From Sulfurovum sp. (GTDB lineage Bacteria; Campylobacterota; Campylobacteria; Campylobacterales; Sulfurovaceae), in contig QNZV01000035.1 of assembly GCA_003978395.1 (NCBI GenBank), positions 1-5,487 of the forward strand: DNA of 5,487 nucleotides. Direction: 5' to 3'. Position numbers and translations under genes: made by a program. Below the pieces are notes generated by a model that worked only from the letters and a program-made list of their open reading frames with translations, did not search any database and was not told the origin of the DNA. Position 1 is the first letter of the stretch, and each line of letters begins with the position of its first letter. Shown here in pieces: positions 1-5,404 of the stretch.

Positions 1-581
1 TCAACCTCCACCAATTCATCTTGCAGTCTCATCACTTCAAAGATGTTTTTGTAGGCAAAAGGAGACTCATCTAAAGTATTTTCATCTGCTCCATACCCAA
101 CCTCAATAAAGTGATTACCCCCACCAAGTGTTCCCACCTGTTTTAGCCCAGTGGTTTGTAAAACATGGTCAGAAAAATCAGTTTTTGGTAGGTCAATTTT
201 TAGTGGCTGATGATTTTTATGTGTCTTGAAACCCAAAGGGATTCGCTCAACAATCTCATTGTAAATCTTCTCTGCATTTGCCTCAATCTGCTCTTTGGTA
301 TAGTCGGTCTTATAAGCACACATCCCACACCCAATGTCAAACCCTACAAACTGTGGTACTACCATATCTTTGGTAGAACAAACCCCACCAATAGGCATAG
401 TATACCCTGCATGAGCATCAGGCATCAACGCCCCATAAGTCACATAAGGTTCATTAAGTACATCAATAAATTGCTGTTGAGCCGTACTATCTAAAAGCTC
501 TGCATATATTTTATAAGGTGTATTAGTATCTTGTAATAGTTCATGATTAATATCAGTGAAACCGAATTCTTTTAAGTTCAT
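1..581 (-). CDS. rtcB: RtcB-family RNA ligase, N-terminal 193 codons (partial, runs off the left edge)
   Basis: RtcB joins RNA 2',3'-cyclic phosphate or 3'-phosphate ends to 5'-OH ends, using GTP and Mn2+, in tRNA splicing or RNA repair in the cytoplasm. The reverse strand is open from ATG at 581-579 to the window edge. The family motifs are in order: PDAHAGYTMPIGG at about residues 54-66, VGFDIGCGM at 79-87 with the expected metal ligands D82 and C85, and GTLGGGNHFIEV at 150-161 with N156 and H157. The guanylated histidine and the rest of the fold lie beyond the left edge, so activity cannot be judged. The start is well supported: AGGAG at 588-592 lies 6 nt before the ATG. No RtcA, archease, PrfH or regulator gene is seen in the window. 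Its GC looks higher than that of the wall genes. Family assignment is near certain; biological role is inferred. Confidence 0.96.
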   Translation of the reverse strand, partial: MNLKEFGFTDINHELLQDTNTPYKIYAELLDSTAQQQFIDVLNEPYVTYGALMPDAHAGYTMPIGGVCSTKDMVVPQFVGFDIGCGMCAYKTDYTKEQIEANAEKIYNEIVERIPLGFKTHKNHQPLKIDLPKTDFSDHVLQTTGLKQVGTLGGGNHFIEVGYGADENTLDESPFAYKNIFEVMRLQDELVEV

Positions 582-611
582 TTTTTGCTCCTATATTTGT
601 TTGATAGGAGT

Positions 612-617
612 ATTATA
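612..617 (-). promoter_or_regulatory. -10 element of the rtcB promoter (TATAAT)
   Basis: A perfect TATAAT on the minus strand lies about 30 nt before the rtcB start codon and about 20 nt before its AGGAG site. No good -35 hexamer is found at the usual 16-18 bp; that position is occupied by the direct repeats at 625-644. This would fit a promoter that needs an activator, or one of the -35-poor promoters common in Campylobacterota. Identification rests on sequence match only. Confidence 0.5.
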
Positions 618-624
618 TTGGAGT

Positions 625-644
625 TTTTGGTCGTATTTTGTCCG
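625..644. repeat. Pair of 9-bp direct repeats upstream of rtcB (possible regulator site)
   Basis: On the plus strand TTTTGGTCG (625-633) is followed by TTTTGTCCG (636-644), an 11-bp period, with two swapped bases. Read toward rtcB these are CGGACAAAA and CGACCAAAA. They cover the place where the -35 box of the TATAAT at 612-617 would be. Near-identical copies one helical turn apart are what a dimeric activator or repressor binding one DNA face would use. No regulator gene is in the window to pair with it. Confidence 0.35.
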
Positions 645-663
645 ATTTTAAATAAATATAAAC

Positions 664-692
664 TTAAAATAATTTATTAATTTTATTATGAT
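664..692 (+). promoter_or_regulatory. Possible rightward promoter before the coiled-coil remnant
   Basis: TTAAAA (664-669) and TATGAT (687-692) are separated by 17 bp, matching 4/6 and 5/6 bases of the sigma70 consensus. A GGAAGGGG purine run follows at 710-717. The region is so AT-rich that a chance match is quite likely, and no proper start codon follows the purine run. Confidence 0.25.
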
Positions 693-705
693 AAAATATT
701 ATTAG

Positions 706-861
706 TATTGGAAGGGGCTATATAATTCAACCTCTTCAGATACAATTTTAAAACAAGAGATTTCTCAATTGAAACAAGAAGTTAATAACCTAAAAGTTAA
801 AATAAAAAATCAAGCCACACAATTAACCAATATGAAAAAAGTTAAAAGTAAATCTGTATAG
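706..861 (+). pseudogene. Start-less coiled-coil reading frame, probable gene remnant
   Basis: I do not recognise this gene. The frame is open from just after TAG (703-705) to TAG (859-861), 51 codons. Its middle, from ILKQEIS through NLKVKIK, shows hydrophobic residues at strict 4-3 spacing over about four heptads, followed by a Lys-rich tail (MKKVKSKSV). Chance AT-rich DNA seldom gives this, so it probably was or is coding. There is no ATG or GTG at a useful place: the only in-frame options are a TTG at 769-771 inside the coil and an ATG near the end. An ATG at 688-690 is in the same frame but is cut off by the TAG at 703. It converges on the transpeptidase gene ending at 871. It may be the 3' stub of a lost gene, or a very small protein from the TTG. 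No function is suggested. Confidence 0.3.
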
Positions 862-870
862 TTTTAGTAT

Positions 871-2598
871 TTAATTGATACTTCGTTTCATAAATTCATC
901 ATAACGGTAAATATCGTTTCTAAACTCTAATTGATTATCATCATTCATGCCTGCTGTTAAATAGATTAAATATATAGGAAGTTTATTTTTAATATTGTAT
1001 TGAACTTTTCGTTTTCCTTTTAATATTTTATCTGCTTTATCCATTTGAATATTTTTATTGAAGGAAGCAATGGTTTCCAAAAGTGAACGTGGCTCTGCAA
1101 CACGAATACAACCGTGTGAAAATGCACGGAAATCTTTTTTAAATAGATGCCGTGTTGGAGTATCATGTAGATAGACAGCAAATTGATTTGGAAATTTAAA
1201 TTTTATTTTTCCCAAAGCATTCTTTGGTCCAGGTGGTTGCATTAGACGATAAGGGAATTTGACTCCTTTCCAAAGATATTGTTCCCAATATAGGTTAGTT
1301 ACATTTATAACTTTTGAGTGTTCACTCCATGTTCTATGGGCAATGATACCTTGTTTTCTTAAATAGTATCTATTTTTAATCATGTGAGGAATGATTTCAC
1401 GTCTTACAATTCCTGGTGGAATTTTCCAATAAGGATTGAGTACAACATAGGAAATTTTTTGAGAGAATATTGGAGTAGGGTGCTTTTTATCTCCTATAAT
1501 AACACGAATATTCTTCTTCACTTTTTTATCTTCAATATAGTGTAACATAAACTCAGGAAGATTAACAATTAAATATCGTTTATTTTCATGACGAGGAAGC
1601 CATTTTATTCGGTCAATATTTAGTAAAATTTTGTTTATTTTTTCATCAACAGAGATATTTAATGCACGTTGTGTTCCTTTTCCTACGATACCATCAACTT
1701 CAAGACCATGACGCTTTTGAAAGTGTTTTACAGCCTTGTCTAAACACTCTCCAAAAATTGCGTTAGGGTCAATGTATGGTTCCTCAAATGATGTATTGTT
1801 TTCATTGTTGACTTTCTTGGTAGAGCTTGTGGTATTATTTGTTTCACATGGTATATAGTCTCCAGAAGCTTTAAGTCGTTCTCTTAGTTTTAGAACTACT
1901 TCTCCTGTACTCTCTAGTTTAAGAACTTTGAAATAAGGGAGTTTTTTCCATCCACCACTCTTTTTTATATTGTGAAGTTTTTTTAAACCTTCAAGTAATT
2001 TTTGGTATCCAAAATTTTTGGGTTGAATCTCTGCAATAGTATTGCTTATACTAGGATTAAGTAATAGTTTTTGTAAATTAAATTTTGGTCGTGTTTCTAA
2101 CCATTTTGCATCTATTCTGTAGCGTTTTAAGTTATGTAGCTTTCCTGAAAAGTTTTTCCACTGGATTTCTCCATAAATAGTATGTTTCAAAAATTCATAG
2201 TAAAGAGAAGTAAGTTGTACTTCCATACGAAAAATCTCTTCTTTTGTAATATTATTGTCAATCTCTTTTTTTAATATTTCGGTTTTTTTTAATATGTGTC
2301 CATTGCTATTAAGTGTAATGTCATTATTAATATTAAAAAAAAGTTCTTGATATTTTTTTGGTTTTAAACCACTATTATCTATCCATAGGGGTTGATAGTT
2401 ATTTTTATAGTAAAAGTTTCGTAAAAAACGTTTATTGCTAATATGTTTAAGAAGAGAAGTTCTATTTTTTTGAAATTGTTTTTTTAACAGATATGTAATG
2501 TTATTATCATTTTTTAAAATGGTAGATTTTGCGTTTAGAGTAACAGTTATAGTATTTAGTAACAGTAGTGTAATTAACAGCTTTTTCATTATTTTCAT
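871..2598 (-). CDS. Secreted L,D-transpeptidase, YcbB/LdtD type (second of a tandem pair)
   Basis: This enzyme is predicted to build 3-3 peptidoglycan cross-links, or exchange stem-peptide ends, outside the inner membrane. The 575 residues, close to the 615 of E. coli YcbB, show a signal peptide (KK at 5-6, hydrophobic 7-20, likely cleavage after NA at 22-23), a YcbB-like N-terminal scaffold (about 45-220), a PG_binding_1 domain (about 227-315, FQKRHGLEVDG), and a YkuD catalytic domain (about 340-550). The YkuD signature is complete: H478 in YLHDT, then S494-H495-G496-C497-I-R with nucleophile C497. A stretch at about 400-450 fits the YcbB capping subdomain. The PG-binding domain has an Asn/Thr-rich loop between C251 and C285. 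The start is ambiguous: ATG at 2598 has AAGGGA 12 nt upstream, and ATG at 2589 (residue 4) has AGAAAG 9 nt upstream. It lies 94 nt after its paralog. The exact reaction (cross-linking or carboxypeptidase) cannot be read from sequence. Confidence 0.95.
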   Translation of the reverse strand: MKIMKKLLITLLLLNTITVTLNAKSTILKNDNNITYLLKKQFQKNRTSLLKHISNKRFLRNFYYKNNYQPLWIDNSGLKPKKYQELFFNINNDITLNSNGHILKKTEILKKEIDNNITKEEIFRMEVQLTSLYYEFLKHTIYGEIQWKNFSGKLHNLKRYRIDAKWLETRPKFNLQKLLLNPSISNTIAEIQPKNFGYQKLLEGLKKLHNIKKSGGWKKLPYFKVLKLESTGEVVLKLRERLKASGDYIPCETNNTTSSTKKVNNENNTSFEEPYIDPNAIFGECLDKAVKHFQKRHGLEVDGIVGKGTQRALNISVDEKINKILLNIDRIKWLPRHENKRYLIVNLPEFMLHYIEDKKVKKNIRVIIGDKKHPTPIFSQKISYVVLNPYWKIPPGIVRREIIPHMIKNRYYLRKQGIIAHRTWSEHSKVINVTNLYWEQYLWKGVKFPYRLMQPPGPKNALGKIKFKFPNQFAVYLHDTPTRHLFKKDFRAFSHGCIRVAEPRSLLETIASFNKNIQMDKADKILKGKRKVQYNIKNKLPIYLIYLTAGMNDDNQLEFRNDIYRYDEFMKRSIN

Positions 2599-2629
2599 CT
2601 TTCTAATTATTCCCTTCTCTTAGAAAGAT
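2597..2629 (-). promoter_or_regulatory. Perfect 10-bp inverted repeat over the leader and start codon of the second transpeptidase gene
   Basis: Read toward the gene, ATCTTTCTAA (2629-2620) and TTAGAAAGAT (2606-2597) are exact reverse complements around a 13-nt loop. The AT of the start codon at 2598 closes the right arm, and the purine-rich AAGGGA (2616-2611) sits in the loop. The left arm abuts the TATAAT at 2631-2636. If transcripts start upstream of 2629, for example by read-through from the first transpeptidase gene, the RNA could fold and hide the start codon. If they start at about 2624, it is better read as a DNA operator dyad spanning the start site. Confidence 0.45.
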
Positions 2630-2630
2630 T

Positions 2631-2636
2631 ATTATA
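2631..2636 (-). promoter_or_regulatory. -10 element (TATAAT) before the second transpeptidase gene
   Basis: A perfect TATAAT on the minus strand, about 32 nt before the start codon, would start RNA near 2624. No -35 match lies at 16-18 bp; that position falls in the loop of the hairpin at 2639-2668. It suggests the second gene can be transcribed on its own as well as by read-through. AT-rich context weakens the call. Confidence 0.4.
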
Positions 2637-2638
2637 GT

Positions 2639-2668
2639 AAAAAATAACCTTTTAATTAGTTATTTTTT
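2639..2668 (-). terminator. AT-rich terminator-like hairpin between the two transpeptidase genes
   Basis: AAAAAATAAC and GTTATTTTTT are perfect 10-bp complements around a 10-nt loop, beginning 24 nt after the stop codon of the first transpeptidase gene. Read leftward the 3' arm ends in six Ts, as in a Rho-independent terminator, and because the arm is symmetric it could also work the other way. The stem has only one G-C pair, next to the loop, so it would be weak and probably leaky. Confidence 0.45.
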
Positions 2669-2692
2669 AATTTAAGAGTAAAATAGTCTCTC

Positions 2693-4438
2693 TTAATAAT
2701 TGGTTCTGTGCTGTTTTGAGTCATAGTTATAAATGTCTGGTCTATAATGTAGTAGTCCATCAGTGTTAATCCATGCTGTAAGATAGACAATATGCACAGG
2801 AACTTTTTTTGAAAGATTAAGTTGTGTTTTCTCTTTTCCTCGTAAAATACGTTTGGCATTATTATAATTAACTGAAGATTCATGCTTTGCAAATGTGGCT
2901 AATAATGCTTTTGGTTCAGCAATACGAATACATCCATGTGAAAAAGCACGTCTTCCTTTCTTAAAGAGCCTTTTTGTTGGAGTATCATGAAGGTAGACAG
3001 CATAACGGTTTGGAAATTTAAATTTAATCTTTCCTAGAGCATTTTTAGGTCCAGGTGGTTGCATAAACTTATATTTTTTTGTTTGACCATTACGTAGTAC
3101 TTTTGCCCAATCTATCTTTGACGTATCTAGTGGTGGTTGAGAAAATTTATAATTTTTACGAACTTCATAGCCTCTCTCTTCTAAGTACTTAGGATTTTTA
3201 AGCATTTTAGGAATCATCTCTTTTTGGACAATACTATCAGGAATGAGCCAATAAGGGTTTAGTACAATAAATGATACTTTATTTGAAAAAATAGGTGTAT
3301 GATGTTTTTTATCACCAACAATGACTCTCATAGTTAATTTCTGTTTACCATTCTCTTTATAGTAGAGTCTAAAGTCAGGAATATTGACTAGAATATATCT
3401 ATTTTCAGGTTGGTTTGGCAATCTTTTAATTCTATCTATGTTTAAGAGAAGCTTTTTTATTTTCCAATTAACAGATAGGTTTAATTTTCCTCTAGTATAT
3501 TTATTGATAGTTCCTGTAGCACTAAGTCCATGTCGTTTTTGAAAACGTTTCACAGCTTTTTTTAGGCATTGGTCATAAGTACTGTTAAGTTGAGAACAGG
3601 TGTAATCTCCCTCTTTCTGTAACCGTATTTTAAGTTTTTTTACAGCAGAACCAGAACGACCATAACGTAATCTGGAAGAGGCAGGCGTTTTTCCCCATCC
3701 TCCCTGTGCTTGAACTCTTCTAAGTCTCTTAAGCTCTTTAATCATCTTTTGATAACCGAAACTGGTAGGTGTTGTAACTTTAAGTACATGAGACAGAGAA
3801 TAATTTAGCATTAAATCAGAAATATTATATTTAGGATTGTATGTAGCCCAATTTGCTGCTATTTTTTGTTTACGTAAATAGGAGAGTTTCTTTTGAAAAC
3901 TCCACCAGTCAATTCCTCCAGAAATATGATAGCCTACATAGGTACGATAGAGTGCAGATAACTCTAGGTCAAGTTTTAATTCATTTTTTAAAACACGTTT
4001 CTTTGTATTTAAGATTTTTTTATCTAAATATCTAAACTGTTTTTTTATTTTTCCATTTCTCTCTAAGGTAACGTCAGAATCTATCGCCTTAAAAAGTTCA
4101 TTGACTTTTGCTCTTTTTATTCCATAACTATCAAACCAAAATGGTAAATAGCTATTTTTTTGATAGATATTTTGAATAAACTTTTTATGAGAAAGATGAG
4201 AAAATGTTTTAGCTTCATTATTAATCAACATATCCATAAGCATTTTTGTGCTTTTTTCATTGTAAATAATTTCAGAAAGTGTTACATTCTTATTAAAGTT
4301 CTTATAATTTGAACTTGATTGTTGAAAAGAGTTATTGATAGAGTTTAACTCTTTGGCTGTATTAATTGTCATTGTCTCAATAGCAACAGCCAAACTTATA
4401 GTAATAGTAAAGATAAAGATAGTTTTAATAAAATGCAA
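2693..4438 (-). CDS. Secreted L,D-transpeptidase, YcbB/LdtD type (first of a tandem pair)
   Basis: Predicted to act on peptidoglycan stem peptides outside the inner membrane, like its neighbour. The 581 residues show a signal peptide (K5, hydrophobic 6-19, likely cleavage after AVA at 17-19), YcbB-like scaffold (about 75-250), PG_binding_1 domain (about 257-320, FQKRHGLSATG), and YkuD catalytic domain (about 347-560). The active site is intact: H484 in YLHDT, S500-H501-G502-C503 with nucleophile C503, and R505. A capping-like insert lies at about 410-458. C281 and C291 bracket the loop of the PG-binding domain. The start is TTG at 4438-4436: TAG lies in frame four codons upstream, AGGGG (4445-4449) is 6 nt before it, and the signal peptide begins at once. 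The paralog at 871-2598 shares the exact block MQPPGPKNALGKIKFKFPN (residues 459-477 here), which marks an old tandem duplication. Enzyme class is firm; division of labour between the copies is unknown. Confidence 0.95.
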   Translation of the reverse strand: MHFIKTIFIFTITISLAVAIETMTINTAKELNSINNSFQQSSSNYKNFNKNVTLSEIIYNEKSTKMLMDMLINNEAKTFSHLSHKKFIQNIYQKNSYLPFWFDSYGIKRAKVNELFKAIDSDVTLERNGKIKKQFRYLDKKILNTKKRVLKNELKLDLELSALYRTYVGYHISGGIDWWSFQKKLSYLRKQKIAANWATYNPKYNISDLMLNYSLSHVLKVTTPTSFGYQKMIKELKRLRRVQAQGGWGKTPASSRLRYGRSGSAVKKLKIRLQKEGDYTCSQLNSTYDQCLKKAVKRFQKRHGLSATGTINKYTRGKLNLSVNWKIKKLLLNIDRIKRLPNQPENRYILVNIPDFRLYYKENGKQKLTMRVIVGDKKHHTPIFSNKVSFIVLNPYWLIPDSIVQKEMIPKMLKNPKYLEERGYEVRKNYKFSQPPLDTSKIDWAKVLRNGQTKKYKFMQPPGPKNALGKIKFKFPNRYAVYLHDTPTKRLFKKGRRAFSHGCIRIAEPKALLATFAKHESSVNYNNAKRILRGKEKTQLNLSKKVPVHIVYLTAWINTDGLLHYRPDIYNYDSKQHRTNY

Positions 4439-4444
4439 CAGACA

Positions 4445-4449
4445 CCCCT
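4445..4449 (-). promoter_or_regulatory. Ribosome binding site fixing the TTG start of the first transpeptidase
   Basis: AGGGG lies 6 nt before TTG (4438-4436). This spacing supports the rare start codon. The GTG overlapping the purine run is in another frame that stops within a few codons, and no in-frame ATG occurs before the signal peptide. Confidence 0.6.
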
Positions 4450-4469
4450 AAGAAAAAATAGTAAGTATC

Positions 4470-4497
4470 AGTATAGCAAAAAAAGAAAAACAAGCAA
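4470..4497 (-). promoter_or_regulatory. Promoter of the first transpeptidase gene
   Basis: TTGCTT (4497-4492) and TATACT (4475-4470) are separated by 16 bp, and the -10 box is preceded by TGC, giving an extended -10 (TGnTATACT). The spacer is a T-rich run. ATACT is repeated directly after the -10 (ATACTGATACT). The expected RNA would have a leader of about 25 nt carrying the AGGGG site. This is the best-formed promoter in the window. Confidence 0.55.
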
Positions 4498-4568
4498 TTA
4501 AATAATAGGAAAAAATGTTATATTTAATTTATTTTTTACTTTTTTTAGCTTTTTTATATAAAATGTGA

Positions 4569-5228
4569 TTAATTTAATGCATATTTAGAATTAGTTGTGG
4601 CTACACGTCTACCCCATAAAAACCGTTTTTTATAAAACTCTTTTTTATTAAAATTATAAATAACAACTTTTTTTCCTGCTGAACTGGCATGAATAAAGTC
4701 TCCATTTCCTAAATATATTCCCACATGAGTTACTTTTCCTTGACGATGTTTTTTTGTATCAAAGAAAACCATATCTCCACGTCGAAGATTTTCATATCTT
4801 ACATATTCCCCTACACGTGCTTGGTCTCTTGATACTCTTGGAATTTTAATTCCGACATCACGATAAACCCATTGAGTAAAGCCTGAACAGTCAAATTTAT
4901 TGGGACCAGTTGCACCCCACACATAAGGTGTACCTAAAAAGCTTTTAGCTTTCCATTCGATATTATTAAGAGTTTTTTCTATATTTGAATTATTATTTTT
5001 CTTATAGGAAATATATTCAATATAATTAGGATGCTTTGAATAAGGGTTATTTCTAATAAGTAAAGGAGGAGCCTCTATAGAAGGTTGAGATTGAACAATG
5101 ATAGGAGGAGTCTCTATGTAAGGTTCAGTTTGAGCAATTATAGGAGAGCTCTCTTGATAAATGGGAGTCTCTATATAAGGTTCGGTTTGAGCGATTATAG
5201 GAGAGGTCTCCTGATAAATAGGAGTCAC
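4569..5228 (-). CDS. NlpC/P60-family peptidoglycan endopeptidase with N-terminal Pro/Tyr/Glu repeats; 5' end unresolved
   Basis: NlpC/P60 cysteine peptidases cleave peptidoglycan stem peptides, usually between gamma-D-Glu and the diamino acid. Counting from the GTG at 5228, the C-terminal half (about 88-211) is a full domain: FLGTPYVWGATGPNKFDCSG with nucleophile C114, then THVGIYLGNGDFIHASS with H168 and H180. The Cys-His and His-His distances are close to those of E. coli Spr. Residues 1-53 are tandem repeats of the type TPIYQETSPIIAQTEPYIE, followed by an Asn/Lys-rich linker. The start is doubtful. GTG is the only conventional in-frame start, but it has no ribosome binding site and no signal peptide follows. 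The frame and one further repeat unit continue upstream to a TAA at 5357-5355. A secreted enzyme should have an export signal, so the gene is probably 5'-truncated or frameshifted. It lies 130 nt upstream of the first transpeptidase gene, in the same direction. Confidence 0.85.
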   Translation of the reverse strand: MTPIYQETSPIIAQTEPYIETPIYQESSPIIAQTEPYIETPPIIVQSQPSIEAPPLLIRNNPYSKHPNYIEYISYKKNNNSNIEKTLNNIEWKAKSFLGTPYVWGATGPNKFDCSGFTQWVYRDVGIKIPRVSRDQARVGEYVRYENLRRGDMVFFDTKKHRQGKVTHVGIYLGNGDFIHASSAGKKVVIYNFNKKEFYKKRFLWGRRVATTNSKYALN

Positions 5229-5282
5229 TATATAAAGATCAGTAATATCGATTATAGGAGATGTCTCCTGATAAATAGCAGT
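5073..5282 (-). repeat. Coding tandem repeat, 57-bp (19-residue) units
   Basis: Three full 57-bp units lie at 5282-5226, 5225-5169 and 5168-5112, then a shortened 39-bp unit at 5111-5073 that lacks the IYQETS part. The two central units translate as TPIYQETSPIIAQTEPYIE and the same with E-S-S. The outermost unit, upstream of the GTG, has diverged (TAIYQETSPIIDITDLYIV), with mostly residue-changing differences. The units form a Pro-rich, acidic linker that may space the catalytic domain from its anchor. Such arrays change copy number by slippage or recombination. Confidence 0.8.
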
Positions 5283-5404
5283 ATCTATATCTCCAAGAAA
5301 AGCATCATATATTTGAAATTCTACAACTTGAAGAGGATATGACAGAAACAGATTTTAGATATATCGGTGAAAAAATAGCCCAAAAGATGCAATATGGCTC
5401 ATAA
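5279..5404 (+). pseudogene. Short plus-strand frame of unknown nature, possible 3' stub of a gene
   Basis: The frame is open from after TAG (5276-5278) to TAA (5402-5404), 41 codons, and reads as a charged, protein-like C-terminus (FEILQLEEDMTETDFRYIGE at 5312-5371, then KIAQKMQYGS). It overlaps the upstream end of the NlpC/P60 frame on the other strand, so at most one is coding there. An internal ATG at 5339 would give only 21 residues, with GAGG just 3 nt before it. It could be the tail of a gene cut at the same junction that removed the NlpC/P60 5' end, or chance. Confidence 0.22.

Noticed and set aside
210..494. 94-codon plus-strand frame
   Set aside because: It is antisense to rtcB, whose conserved motifs cover the same bases; the translation has no recognisable domain.
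866..882. AGTAT / ATACT small hairpin at the 3' end of the second transpeptidase gene
   Set aside because: A 5-bp stem without a T-run in the leftward direction; not a terminator.
2283..2342. Two 8-base A/T homopolymers inside the second transpeptidase gene as phase-variation tracts
   Set aside because: Runs of this length are common in DNA of this AT content, and the tracts are not of the long poly-G/C kind used for switching in Campylobacterota.
2656..2892. 78-codon minus-strand frame
   Set aside because: It overlaps the end of the first transpeptidase gene in another frame and continues over the terminator-like hairpin; it is a shadow.
3853..4035. 60-codon plus-strand frame
   Set aside because: Antisense to the scaffold domain of the first transpeptidase; no ribosome site or domain.
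4510..4537. AAAAAAT / ATTTTTT inverted repeat as terminator of the NlpC/P60 gene
   Set aside because: A 7-bp stem of A-T pairs only with a 14-base loop, in a run of As and Ts; expected by chance and too weak.
5142..5269. Palindromes such as AGGAGANNTCTCCT recurring every 57 bp
   Set aside because: They follow from the codons of QETSP in each repeat unit (CAG GAG ACN TCT CCT), so the protein repeat explains them.
5073..5282. CRISPR-like spaced repeats
   Set aside because: Units are contiguous with no unique spacers and translate in frame, so this is a coding tandem repeat.
5085..5342. 85-codon plus-strand frame with repeats of the type YIRFGLSDYRRGLLIN
   Set aside because: Its repeats are the antisense image of the 57-bp coding repeats of the NlpC/P60 gene, and it has no ribosome site.
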